This document shows, in pieces, positions 39,060 to 51,400 of a DNA stretch of 64,000 bases (the first letter of the stretch is position 1; every line of letters begins with the position of its first letter). The DNA is from Phoebastria nigripes. Its lineage: Eukaryota > Chordata > Aves > Procellariiformes > Diomedeidae. The stretch covers positions 128,644-192,643 of the forward strand of contig JAYKAV010003436.1 in assembly GCA_035582835.1 (NCBI GenBank). Direction: 5' to 3'. Made by a program: the position numbers and the translations under genes. Below the pieces are notes generated by a model. The model was not told where the DNA came from and searched no databases. It saw nothing but the letters and a program-made list of their open reading frames with translations.

Positions 39060-42028
39060 GTAAGCCAATAAATACATTTCTTGGTTTATGCAGATAAAGG
39101 ATTGTGAAATGCATATTGACAATCTGTACATAATTGGTCTGCTTGAACATTAAGTCACTCTTTGCTTTAGATGATGTGTGTTGCATTTTAGGGCTGGAAC
39201 CACACATTAAAAACACGAGCAGAAAAAACAGAAACAACCCAAAATATATGTACAGGCTGCGTGCATGTGGCCTTGTTAGATAAGTCAATCAATCGTGTTG
39301 CTATGGTGTGTACCGACTCTTTTAAAAAGCTAGGTGGAAAAAAATAAAGGGCTCTAGCAGGCTTTCCATTTGCATTTTAAGAAAAAAAAAATCTATTACT
39401 ATCTTGGTTTTGGAAGCTCATGCCACAATGAAGAGTCTAAATTCGAAGTTTAGGAATGTGGGATGCATCCTCCCTCTCACACATCAGAAAGCAGGTCGGG
39501 TTTGACTGGATTTGTTCTGTCATGGTTTTCTTTCTGCATTACATGACCAGAGCAATGGGCAGAGCAGATGCTGAGGCCAACATCCCTCTTACCGTGACAG
39601 GGTGGGCCACTGGCAACCGTCCTCTATGAGATAAGGCAGCATTTTCCACCCCTGGGCCTGAAGGAAGGAGCTTATCCCTTCTCGCCGGCGAAGGCCGGTG
39701 TGGCAGCCCGTCAGCTACAGCTCCTACTTGTTCTGTGGTAGGAAGTGCAATGATCACAAATCACTGAAGCAAAGCGGAGTTCTTTGGTCTTCCTTCTGCT
39801 AAAGAATGGAAAGAAAATGGCAGTTACCATGTTACTGAAAGCAACCGTAGCTGTATTTTTCCATTGTTTTAGAAAGAAATCAGTTAGATGAAGGTGGGGA
39901 TCATTGCACTTCCATTTATTATTATTACTCTACCACATATGCTGGAGTTGTTTGGGCTCCTGCTAGACATGTTCTGGCAGGTTTGGGTTTTTAAATTGAG
40001 TAAAAAAATCCTTGAAGTTTCATGTTAAGACAGTATAATTATCACTGTCAGGAATTCTGTAAGGGCCAAGAAAAGTAACTATTTTGTGAAGGGACTGGAC
40101 CATTCCCTTCTCCTATTAACATTTTCGCTATAACATGCATTAATTTATATGGAAACAACTGGAAATAAAGCATAGCTCCCTCCATCATACTTGTTTGTGG
40201 AACTAGCAAATAAATCGTAACAGATAGCACTGTCTCGGTTTAGCCAAATCCGCCATTTAAAACTAAATGCTTTAACGCTGGGTTGCCGAGATGAATTGTT
40301 GTTAGACCATCAGCGTTAGAAAATAAGCTGCTTTATTTTACAGTTTCTCTTCATGTTGACAGGTGCCAAGTTCCATTACACACTCCCTCTCACCCACAAT
40401 CATGAAATACAAGAATTTTAAAATCATTTCAGTGGGTTGGTAGAAAATAGACTTGCATATTAATTTGTTTGCAAAATCCCAGAACAAGCTGTGCACGAAT
40501 TCCCAAAGGATTTTTAACAATGAAGTGGCAAAAGGCTGATAAATCATATTTAAAGGAAACTTCTACAGTCACGATTGTTCAACCACCGCTGAGGAAGGGA
40601 GCTTCCTCCTCGCAATGACTTGTTATTGTGCCCATCAGCTTTGGATTAGGAAAGCCTTTCAATAAGGAATACTCCTAAAAGCAGGGATTGGAAGGGAATG
40701 CAAAATGCAGATGGGATGTAATAAAGCAGCAAATCTACTGTGAATGTTATTCTAGAGCAATCCCTGTGCACTTGACTAGAAAAACTCTCCCCCTGCAAAG
40801 CCAACTGCCTAACTGGTCACTTAGTATGGTGTAGTCATCTTGTCCCACTGCGAAAGCTGGAAATAGTAATTAGCCATGCAAAAACACTCTTGAAGGAGTA
40901 ATGACTGTTAAGATTTAAAAAAAAAAAAAATTAAAAGGAAACAAATGCAGGAATCTAGGCCTCGGATATATTTATTCCTGTGCATTATTCTAAAAAGGCC
41001 TTGAACAATACCGGGGTGGACATTATTCCAAACCCAAACATCACTATTTATGCAAACACTTCTTCTGAAACCATTTTCCTGTTTTCATGCTGTATCTAAG
41101 CACAATATCTGACCACAGGGTGCAGAGATTACGTAAGGGGCAGGGGGAGGGAAAGGCGCGCTCTCATTTTCTTTCGTATCTTGCTTTTTACCACTGTTCC
41201 ATGGAAACTTACCATTCAGAAGAGACAAAGACAAGAACCAGGGGAAAAAATCCTTGAGGCTGAAAATTTGAATGTACCTGGAAATAAAATAATAACCTTT
41301 CCTTGTCAGTAGTTTATCAGTTTTCCTTGGTTCAAAATATAAGTATTTCTGATTCTCAGAGATGGGTACGTTGCAACCTGAGGTGAATTTTGTTTAAGAG
41401 CATAATGAGTGTGAACCTCCTGAATGTTGTACCTGCTGCTTTGAAGAAACCTTAGAGACAGTTGCCTAGTTAACACTCGACTAACTCTTCTGTGCACGTG
41501 ATACAGGTTTGAATTAATGATTGTTTGGAAGATACATATGGATGAAGAAGGGAGAACTACACCTGTTCTGGACCTTCTGACTAAAGTACTGGAGCAAGGT
41601 AATGTCATTCACTTCAGAGACTGTTTCTGAGCTTTCAAGTAGAAAGCCTGTCTCTTTTTTTGGCCAACATCTCTTTAGATAAAATGGAAATCCACCTTGC
41701 AGAGCCCAACCAGGCAAACAAATCCCAATTTAGCAAGCAGCTAAGCTTCACCTCCTGTATAATTTGAAAGGGCTTACAAAACAAGTATGTCTTCCTCTTC
41801 TCGACAGCAGGTAACCTGTTTTATCCAGAAATGCCGTGCTGGCAGCTACCTTCAGTAACAGTGCAGCTGTTTGAAAATAATGTTCACTGTTGCATTGTTC
41901 TTGCAGCCTTGGAGCAGAAGATGGCAACTATTGAAAATGCACCCGCCCGCTTCCGGAGCATGCTGCTTCTGTTTGGGATTGAGACAGCTATCGAGAATCT
42001 GATCAAAGTGGTTGGCTTGGAAAAATGA
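38980..42028 (+). CDS. CENPP: CENPP, last three coding exons (centromere protein P, C-terminal part)
   Basis: CENP-P is a kinetochore protein of the constitutive centromere-associated network, in the CENP-O/P/Q/U/R subcomplex, and acts at centromeric chromatin. Three exons (38980-39059, 41507-41598, 41907-42028) join in phase to give 97 residues plus stop, against about 100 for the same part of human CENPP. Recognisable blocks are KYPDxVxLxEG, the strand FELMIVWKIHMDEEG with LDLLTKV, and the C-terminal helix pattern FRSMLLLFGIETAIENLIK, matching human FRxLxxLxGIEAALESLIK. By family knowledge this is the second (C-terminal) RWD-type domain. Upstream exons lie further left and were not found here, so ECM2 probably sits in the preceding intron on the opposite strand. 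The gene converges on IPPK. Confidence 0.92.
39060..41506 (+). other. CENPP: CENPP intron
   Basis: Intron of 2447 bp with GT and AG ends. It contains a mildly GC-rich stretch near 39.54-39.76 kb and a poly-A run near 40.92 kb. No other gene was seen. Confidence 0.8.
41507..41598 (+). CDS. CENPP: CENPP second-last coding exon
   Basis: The acceptor GTGATACAG ends at 41506 and the donor GTAATG starts at 41599. The 92 nt complete a split Gly codon and read FELMIVWKIHMDEEG, then a LDLLTKVLEQ ending. It ends one base into the next codon and matches the FELVIVW and LDLLTKV blocks of human CENPP. Confidence 0.93.
41599..41906 (+). other. CENPP: CENPP last intron
   Basis: Intron of 308 bp between the last two CENPP exons. 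Nothing else is visible in it. Confidence 0.85.
41907..42028 (+). CDS. CENPP: CENPP last coding exon with stop
   Basis: The acceptor CATTGTTCTTGCAG ends at 41906. The exon continues the split Ala codon, reads ALEQKMATIENAPARFRSM and onward, and stops with TGA at 42026-42028 after a GLEK ending. An in-frame ATG upstream at 41831 belongs to the intron, so the longer open frame starting there is not real protein. Confidence 0.94.
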
Positions 42029-42104
42029 ATACCAGAATTACTTACAACAGGTAGCAATTTCAAAAGTAGTTTTAATTAAGATATTGTGTTACACAGTCTA
42101 TAAT

Positions 42105-42110
42105 TTTATT
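42105..42110 (-). promoter_or_regulatory. IPPK: Candidate polyadenylation signal AATAAA for IPPK
   Basis: TTTATT on the plus strand gives AATAAA on the minus strand, about 3.07 kb after the IPPK stop. It is the first canonical hexamer I noticed downstream of IPPK. If used, cleavage would fall near 42085, inside the CENPP 3' UTR. Confidence 0.45.
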
Positions 42111-42210
42111 GAATATAAACATTAAGTTATTTTCCATTTAGAAACCATACTCATAAAACATGCTATCTGTACAATTATGGCACGTTATATATAAATTGTC
42201 ATGACATGAA

Positions 42211-42216
42211 AATAAA
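42211..42216 (+). promoter_or_regulatory. CENPP: Polyadenylation signal AATAAA for CENPP
   Basis: Canonical AATAAA 183 bases after the CENPP stop codon. A second copy lies at 42244-42249. I cannot tell which is used. Confidence 0.6.
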
Positions 42217-42243
42217 TACAGCCATTTAAATACAAAAACACCA

Positions 42244-42249
42244 AATAAA
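42244..42249 (+). promoter_or_regulatory. CENPP: Alternative polyadenylation signal AATAAA for CENPP
   Basis: Second canonical hexamer, 33 bases after the first. Confidence 0.5.
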
Positions 42250-45179
42250 ATAGTTACATGTACAGAGTGATTTCATTATAAATTTATCTTTCTGAATCAT
42301 TAATGTACCAGAGTGGTTTATCTTCTTAACATTTTCTAGATACCTGGAAAGTGTTAAAAGATCATGCACTGTCAAAATCAAGTCCATAAAAATCCATTTC
42401 ATTTCACAGCTCTGTAAAAGTACAGTGATTTTAAAATGACAAGAGAACAGTAAGAGACTCCTAGAACAAAGAGTTAAATAGCTTTCTCATTAAATTAGGG
42501 TGGAAGTAGACAATTTGAAGATTTCAAAGACATATTATGCTAAAAAAAAGAAAGAAAAAGGGTAACTGCATGAAGTAACTTTTTTCCCTAATCTAAGTGT
42601 TGAGTAGAGACAGCATTAAACTAAACAAGAAAGGACCATTACACTTCTGTAGAGAGATGGACGAGTTAACTACTGCTCACTGCAGCACTGCGTTCTGATT
42701 TCCTACTTCTAGGGGGAAATTCTAGTAGGTAACACATTAGGAAAGCATCACATCTCATACATTCATCCCTGAAGAAACAAAACAGATTAGACAGATGTCT
42801 TGTGACCTTCCTTCACTTCCATCAGATGTACCATTAGCTCATCTGTGAACTCTCGGCAGTTTTCAAGAGAGTCCCTGCTCTGCGCCAGCTATCGTGACCA
42901 CACGACCCTATCCAAACCAAACCTATACAACCATAAGTCTCGTCCTTCTGGGGTAGTGAGCAACAGTTGTTGTTCCTGGAGTCAAGGGGCCAAAAATATG
43001 CACTGTGGACTCTCAAGTAATATTAAGAGACTTCCTTGTCAACTCCACAGCTGCTCTGACCATGCGAACAGTACAACTGCCTCTCCGTCTGTAAGGTATG
43101 ACAGAGTATTGTATAGCAATGGTGAAATAGGTGTAGAAATCAAGAACTAAAGCAACAGTATGTTTATAATACCATAATTTTAATAATCCACTATTTGATC
43201 ACTGAAATAGTCTCCTACTGTTCTGGTAGGTCAGGAAAAACTGACAGACCAGATTGGTTTCTGTCAGACTCTAACAGCTGAGCAATGCCGGAGATGAAGT
43301 TTTGATGAACAGCAACTCTATGGTAAAAGATCTTCTTAGCTAATAAGGCAGACTAATTTCAAGTTTGGAATCCAGCAGACAGGCAAAATTCACTGCTACT
43401 TTATCCATTGACATGTTACTGGTTTAGCTAGTTTTGTGTAACCTTTAGTTTACTTCATCTTTAGCTCCTTCTTGCAGGAAAATGAAACTGATCAAGCACA
43501 TACACTTCTATTTGCATATGAAATGTGTGTAAAGTTAGAGCATAAAAACCTGAAAACTTTCCAGCTGTGGATAGTCTGTCCTTCCTCCTCTTGCCTAACA
43601 GCTGGAGGATTTCTGGATTTAAAAATAGGTCTCCCTCCCCCCAGGTTTTCTTTGGAAAGAAGGGATTATTACCACTGTCAACTACCAGCTTATTGCACTG
43701 TTGTAGTATTGCGTTTCAGCGAGAGCAGCCCAGAAGGGCCCGCGATCACCTGGAAGTGGAATACACGAGACTGCTAACATGGGTCACCGTCCACAGCAAA
43801 GCTCTACTGCTGTGTGGGTGGTGTTGCTCTGTTTTTCATATTTCTTCCTTGAGTTGTGCCAATACACAGGGTCTTCTGGTTTTGCCTTTTGAATTTCAGG
43901 TAAAATGGAACAAATCAAACATCACATTGAGATCCCACTATAAATATATTTTTTCAAATGTTAACCTAGACTATTTTGAAAAACATTACCAGTAAGCACA
44001 CACTATCCAGGTAACAGCAGGTCACTGTAGCTTGAATAGCATCTCTCTGCACATTTCAGGGTGTGTAATCCCCAAGTATATGGGAGAAGTGTTTTGACTA
44101 TATCCTCAGTCTCCAGCTCAGGATCTTCTTTCAGGATGGCTTTTACATCTCACAGCTGCACATGCCAACATTTACAAAGTAAAGCCATCATTAAATTGCT
44201 GAAGTAGNGATACAAGCTTAGCTCCAGCACTCATCATGAGAAGGTGACCCCCTGCAGCTTCAGAAAATCGGATACTGTCACCTTGTTTCTGTGTCACTTA
44301 AAAAGAACGAGCCTGAAAGCAGCTGCTCATGCTACGCAGTATATGGGATATCAGTGCCAACGTTTGACACGATCTGAAAGGCCTGAAATAATCTGTAAAA
44401 CTCAGAATATATTATTCTTATAGCTCAATTTAAATTAGGTAAGAGCGAGCTGTGGTTTCACCTTCAATAGCAGCATATAATGTGTAGAAAATAAAAGACC
44501 AGAATGTCAGACGAGTTCAGCCCAGCTATCACATAAAATTCGAAGATGCTTACTTTAACCCTTTTCTCTTAGTTTCAGAAGCTTTAGGTAGATACAAGGT
44601 GATCACAGAGCTTCTGGAGGCAGTCTGGTGTTCTTAATCTCATGCATTAGTACTTAAAAGTGTTCTGCACTAACACGGTAGTTCCATGGATCAGTACCAC
44701 TTGAGCAGCCACTTCAGTTGTATTTTCAGCGGACTTAATGCTAAAGTTTTATATTATTCCCTCTTCCTAGTAGGTATGAGTCAGACTCAAAGCACAAGCT
44801 CCAAGGCAATCCTCTTGTTAGTAATTAGGCTTTCTATGTTAGTGCAATACTTCAGGAAACCTTTAATTCTGTGCTCTTTCAATTCTAAGGAAGTGGACTT
44901 TTAGTATTAATTCAATCTGTCCTCTAGTTCCAAGGTATGGCACATTATCTGTTCTGTCATATTAAATACATTCATTAAGGTTATAGAGCAAATGCATGTT
45001 TTAGTGCTATTCCATGTCTTTGAAAAGGCATACCAATTAGAAATCATTTCTTAAAGCAAAAACATTCACAGCTGAAAAATGCACTGAACACAATAGAAAA
45101 AAAAAGTATCACCATAATTGTATTCCATTAACCTTTCACTTTCTAATGTGTTCAAATAAAAATAACCTTAAGGAAACAG

Positions 45180-45405
45180 TTACACTTTATGGAGAACTAA
45201 TGTGCAGTCTTCATTCTCCTTGAAGAGATTGGACATAACTGGGTCATCTTTGGCCTGTACATTCTTCAAATAATAGTTTACTATCTTGCCATCAAGTTTG
45301 TACTGGTGAGGAATGCTTTCATATGGTTTTAGATCGAGGTCCAGGACAGAAACAGAAAAGGTGAACCTTGATTTGGACGTTAGTACCACAGGTCTTTGCT
45401 CAGAG
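45180..45405 (-). CDS. IPPK: IPPK exon 13, C-terminus and stop
   Basis: The acceptor TTTTGCAG lies just above 45405 and the stop codon is at 45182-45180. The exon encodes the highly conserved SVLDLDLKPYESIPHQYKLD block and the ending EDCTLVLHKV, nearly identical to the human C-terminus. The ATG at 45452 in the same frame is intronic. Confidence 0.97.
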
Positions 45406-48400
45406 CTGCAAAACAAAACCGTATTGCACATCTGAGTCACTGAAGCTAACATTTTTCATTTGGGTATCCTGAGTCCCCTTGCAAAAGTGACTCTAATGTT
45501 TACCTTAGAGCTTTCATGAGAGCTTAGGAAAGTAAACTTCAGCTAATGTAGCCTTTAGGAAACTATAGCTCCAGCTTAACTAGTCTTAAAGTGAACTTGC
45601 TGGCACCTCTTCCAGTCATTTTNCTTTCAGCTTCCACACAGCTTAAGTCAAAGCATTACTCTCAATTGCTGTGTCTTTGTATTTAGTAAGTCCAATCTGT
45701 TTCTAGATGATATGCATACAAAGCAATAGCCTTATTAACTAGCAGAAGCAGAAAGAATCACTGCAACTCCTACTTAGGTTCAAGATAATACAAATTTAGT
45801 AGCAGAACTAGTGTCCAAGCATACTGAAGGATGCAGGACTTATTATTAGTAAGTCAACCGTTGCACAAGTCATCTCCCTCATGAACATTTCATTCAAGAA
45901 CTGCAGGGCAAATGCAGAAAACAAAATTCTCTAAAAATAACAAGGCTTTGGTAAAGCAAACTCCCCCAGGTAAGAGCAGGCAATAATATTGTGGCAAAGC
46001 CTCCTGCCTTACAGTGAAAGATGTCACCTCTTGATTATTGCCTTGTTTTTACTGATGCACTTAATAAAGACTTCTGTTTTCTAATTAGGCAGTTAAAGGC
46101 AACTCATCTTGAAAAATCTCTCATATGAGGACACCAAGGCAGAAAAATTGCACCTAGTTAAAACCACATATATCTACTATGAACAGTCAATTCAAATGTC
46201 AAGAAGGGAGTAAATATAAAACCTTAACCCTTTTTATCAACTTAAAACTCTTCAGAAACAGACCTCTGTCCTAAACGTCTTAAATCAGAACTCTACCTTA
46301 CTAATATGCTCACAGCCAAGTATTTGGACATCCCCCAAAAAACCTCCCACTTTTTTAAAGTTACTTGAATTGACTGAACTGTGCAAACGCATCTTCAATT
46401 TCTAAATGAGTAGGAGTCATTCAAAAGCAGGTCTCTCTCACCATTCATCTTGTAGACAGGGTGAAAGGGCGATCATGATGGAGCAGTCTTTAGCAGTCAT
46501 TGCTATTCTGTACTGCTGCACCTATACAACATAAACACAACATGAATTTTCTACTATATTTGTATTTGCCTTAGTAAAGCATCCTGTTCTTTATAAAAGG
46601 CATTAGTATACTCAGTGTATCAGTATATTGGTATTTTAAGAGCTGGAAATTATCTCTATAACAGATTGTTAGCAGGAGCAAGTGGTTTTACAGCATCCTG
46701 TGTAAGAATCATGTTTATTTCCTACAGATGCTTTTCTTGAAGGCCAAAACAGCACCAGTTCATGCAAATGCTTCCTCAGTCTAGAAAGGAAATAACCAGC
46801 TTCATTTTTCTCTCCAGAACTGGTGCTAAACATGTTTGGTTTTAACTGCTTCTGCCATCAAGATACACCCTGGCACAATTAAGAACTTTAACTGTACAGA
46901 CATCTGACAAGCCAGCGGTGATGCTAACACGCTATCCATCCCTTTCTGTTAGACAGGTGTTTATTAAAATTGTCAGACTAAATAAGCTTCAACAACATGC
47001 NCAGGAGAAGTACCTTTGTTAATGCAAATGCTACTGTCCCATCATCTTCAGTTGAAAGATCTAGCAGCTTCTCATAAAATGCTTCATTGTAAGGTCCATC
47101 TATCTGTAACGTACTTCTAAATAAATTTTAAAAGAAGATTTACAGACAGCCAAGATGATTTACTGATTTTCAGTGAGATCTTTCTTCAGCAGCCCAGATA
47201 CTCAGAAGAAAACAGTAACACTGATAAACATGGCAACAGGGTAATACTCAGCAGTCTAAGACCATGACCAGTCCCTATTACTCTCATATCACCTAAGAGA
47301 TGTTGTTTAGGGTCTGGGTTTGGTTTTTTTTTTTCTTTTTTTTTTTTTTTTTAAAGATGAATCATTCTTAATCCACTGCCACCTGTGTATCACAGTATTT
47401 TTTGCAAAAATGGGTAAGTTTCAAAATTTGTAACAGTTTGCAGGAGCTCCCAGAAGCCTTGCTGAAAACACTGGGGGCATACACTTAACCTGCCCCCGGC
47501 TCCGTAATGTGTGCTAACACAGGGATGGTTTATTTGGCCTCCTTCCTTCCCATGTTAAATACCTGAACTCCTGCTGAAAAGCTGAACCCATAAAAGCAGG
47601 GCCTGCAGCACACAAATGCCATGCAGATGAAAGAATACATTTTCAAGTTATTTGTTTAATGTATAAATATACAAGTAAGCCACGCTGCAAGTGATTTAAG
47701 CAGAACTTAAGGTCAACCCATTGCCCGTAAGACAACCCTTCAGCTCCAACGGGAGTCCAAGGGACCCGAAGGAGCACGAGCAGCAACGTCTTGCACACGA
47801 AGCCAGCGTGCCCTCGTGTGAGCAACAGCAGAATTACAGGCAAATGACAGCCCGAGAATGCAAGAAGCATCCAAGGCAAGGTTTTTATAGTGATTATTAT
47901 TACAACTAATAAGCTTTATTTGAGAACAAATGTAGCAGCTTGCNATGCCCAGTATTTCTTCACCAGGCAAGAAATACCAGAAGATAAAGGTTCTTGTGCC
48001 TCAAGTATGATTTGATCACTTGTGATGAGGGTTACAATCTGGCATTTGGAGCTACTCTCATCACACAAGGGCAGGCTGGGCAACAGCAGATACGGGGCCG
48101 TTACCCACTCACACCTTCCGTGAGATCTTGCAGGCACAGGCTGGATTGCTGCTGAATACCAAATTCAGGGTTTTATAGGGCAGGTTGCAGGCAGGCCAAT
48201 ATAGACTTGAGAATGACTGTAAAACCGTCAATATTTCTGCAGACATAGTCCTAGCTCTGCAGGTACCGAAGGCAGGAGAAACCAACCATCCATTTTACTG
48301 TATCTTTCCTCAAATATACACCCTCCACTACTAAGGAACGGGGCATTTTCTCTCTTACCCTGTTGTGAATTTCCTGGACTCATTACTTAAAAATTCAGGT

Positions 48401-51400
48401 CAAAGTGACTGACATCAAAACTTTCAACAATAAAACTCATCTTTTATGTAATCTGGCATTTCAAATTAGAAATTCAGAATATGCAATACCGCGAAGGAAG
48501 GTTGTATACAACATAGCAAGAGAGAACAAACAGTTGTGTCTGCATACCTATTTAATCAGAACTGAAAAGAAAAGCCATCAAGTCTTACCTCTCTTCAGGA
48601 AATTCCTCTAAGTACTGTTCAACTCTACTGTACAAAGGATAGAGTCCTTCAATATCCAGCATGTCAAGCATCTGAGCCTGAAGGGTTTTATAAAGGAGAC
48701 AACCCCTCGGTAAGCCAGAGCTTTCCAATTTATGTTTACCTAGAAGAAAACGTATTTTCAAATAAGGAAGACATGAGTGTCGTCTTTGTTCCATTTTGCC
48801 ATTACATGTGATTGTTCACGAAGCAAATCCAAATACTCTTTAGACCAATCACAGGGAGTAGGGGAACCCAAAACACTTCAGTTTCCAAACACTAATGTGC
48901 CAGGTGCATATACTTACCTGCACATTTAAACAGCACATATTTGACTGCAGAATAAAACACCTGGTATACAACTCTACAGATTACTCAAAAAAAAAAAAAA
49001 AAACACCACCACACCACCAAAAAACACACACTTCCATTGCAATCTACTTGTTTGAGTCTACAAGAGAAATTTTTCATATGAGTTTGAAGCCACCACAAAT
49101 TAACTTTCAACAGTATGAACTGTTGGCAGAAAGTAATTTAGCATTTCTGATATCAGCTCCTTTTAATACAGTATAAACAGATCTGTATTTGCTATCATTT
49201 CTGTAAGACAGCTCTTTCTCCACGCAATACAACAAAACCAACCAGCAATGGAAAAGATCTTCCTCAAAAGCAGAGTAAGAAACATGCTGTTTGTATAATT
49301 AGGATAACTAGCAGCATCTTGAATAATTAGAGCTTTATAAAAATTTATGCACTGAGGAATTAACGTTATTTACAGTTTTCCAACTCTCACTTCCCATTTC
49401 TTTCCCTCCAGTATTCATACCTTTCTCTTTACCAGGAGTGGAGTAGAAGAAGAAAACAAAATGAGCTACACCCTAGCTGGCGAGGGCTGACAGGAAGAGC
49501 AGGGAAAAGCAAGAACCAGGCGTCACGTAACACACCAACCAAAGCAGCCAGACTTCATCACGTACAACACAACAATTCCCCACTCATTTGAAATACCTAT
49601 GATGTTTATCAGTTCAAACTGGTATTTTCTTCCATTTTTCCTCTACCACCTTCTGAATTTATTTTTATCCCTGTCATTAGGTACAGTGCTAAAAGTGCTC
49701 ACCACAAGGTCATCTTNAAAACAATTATCTAGCAGTTATGCAGCTCAGAACTCATTTTTAAAATGTCACAAACTCCACTGTTTCCGTTCTCACATCGGTA
49801 TTAAACAGCAAATGAGAAGCAAAGATCTGAATCGTTATTGATAACAGTTAATTATTGAGAGTGCTCAAGAAATTATTTCTTACCATTTCTGACTAGCTCC
49901 TTATTAAAAGCACTTGCTTCACAGTAGCTTCTTCCTTGTGAAATGGGAACTGTCTTCATATCACCTGCCCTGCAGGCATCAGTACTACTTAGTAGCGTCA
50001 TAGTTATAACATGGATTAGTTCTTTAACAATTGTCCTTGTACAGTGTGGTCCACTGACCAACCCATTGGAAGGAAAAAAGAAAGGCTTTAAGTGACGAGC
50101 AAGTTCGTTCCAGTCAGAGACACAGTCCTGGTCATCTTTACAGCCATAAATTAGTTCCCCATTCTGCAAATGAGAAAAAAAGATTCAGGCACATCATGAA
50201 ATCCAGTTATTCGTACTTAGTTAATCAAAGCATCAGATTTAAAGACACATAGCACAGAAAAGTGTATTAGTATAAAACAGTCTGCATACAAATACGCACA
50301 TTCCCCATCTCTTACAAATTTGCCCTCAAGTTTAATCAGATACCACAGGTGACAACCTTTGAGTTAGGACCAAAAAGCCCATTTAAGTCAAGTGCTACTT
50401 TCCCAACTTAATCAACTGTAAGTAAGCAGAATAATAAAAGTGAATAATAATAAGAGCACATTTTCCTATCACTTCTTTCTGAATAATGTCAATAGTGAAA
50501 AGGCACCATATGAAACAATCTTCTTTTAAAGCCAAACTGGAAAACAGAAGGCTATAAAAAGGGACAGAAAAGGTATGATAGTTACCTGCACTAACAAAAA
50601 ATAGGACAGTTCATACAAGTTTAAGTAATTCACATAGTTGCTTTGATACTGGAAATAAGTTGTAAAGAATCTTATTTCCTAGAATTAATCTGAAAATCTG
50701 CATAAGCCATCAGTTACTGCTTTATATTTTTCCTACATTACTTCCATGGAAAAGGTAACTTNTTACTTCCTCAGTGAGGCATGCTGTGCATCTGGCTTGC
50801 ATGAATGCTGTAACAGTANTTTCTAATAGTATTTGCAGCAAAGTGCAAAGTTCTCTACCTTCTTCCTCTTGAAGAAGCATGTAACGTTTTAAAACTTTGG
50901 TCATCTTTAAAAGTCCTTTTCCATTAGTTGTTCCATGGTGACTCTTCCAGACTAAGTAGTTCTGGGAAATTATTTCTTAACCTGTCCTAAACTTGAAATC
51001 TAACTAAGAATTTTCCCGTTTTCTTCTTGTGGTGGGGTCCAGTAGTGATGGTGCTGATTAGGGAGGTTTGAAGTAGGATCTTGACTGTTCAGATGCTGAA
51101 GTCAAATTGTTTAAAAGCCAAGGCAAAAAAAGCAAGCAGATTTGATTGTTTACCTTAAATATTTTCAAGTTGTTCTGTGCCTCCTGTAATAAGCTCTTCA
51201 AAGCAAAGTGCATTCTCTGTTTATTTCTAGGGAAAAAAAAAATAAATCCAAGAATGTTTTATCACAGCCTTTAGATGTTTACACCCATGCCTGGAGGACG
51301 GTATAGAATCAGAATTGGGCACCTGAAGTGAACACACCCATTAAGCTGCTACTCATGCTGAAGTCACTGCAAAGACAAAGTGACTATTCGCAATTAGAAC

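Larger units (their letters stand above)
42029..42270 (+). other. CENPP: CENPP 3' UTR (estimated)
   Basis: The AT-rich sequence after the CENPP stop runs to about 20 bases past two candidate polyadenylation signals. The end is inferred from those signals, not observed. Confidence 0.55.
42085..45179 (-). other. IPPK: Probable IPPK 3' UTR (about 3.1 kb)
   Basis: Sequence between the IPPK stop and the candidate polyadenylation signal. No splice-flanked coding exon was recognised on either strand. A 142-codon plus-strand open frame at 43567-43995 resembles nothing known and is antisense to this presumed UTR. The UTR extent is an inference from the signal position. Confidence 0.5.
45406..48588 (-). 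other. IPPK: IPPK introns 12, 11 and 10
   Basis: The introns between exons 13 and 10 span 45406-46441, 46516-47013 and 47117-48588. The third holds a T-rich tract at 47324-47352. The open frames around 47.6-48.1 kb look like chance. No other gene was seen. Confidence 0.8.

Noticed and set aside
41118..41156. Clustered G-runs, possible G-quadruplex
   Set aside because: Only three or four uneven G-runs with a long first loop, and no adjacent promoter or conserved feature.
41831..41906. Apparent in-frame start upstream of the last CENPP exon
   Set aside because: A clear acceptor (TTCTTGCAG) ends at 41906, and the family similarity begins only after it. The upstream part is intron.
43567..43995. 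142-codon plus-strand open frame, the longest in the window
   Set aside because: It lies antisense in the presumed IPPK 3' UTR, has no recognisable domain or family similarity, and shows no splice or promoter context. A chance frame is more likely.
45406..45452. N-terminal extension of the IPPK exon 13 open frame
   Set aside because: It is interrupted by a strong acceptor (TTTTGCAG), and the residues before it do not match IPPK. The frame simply runs into the intron.
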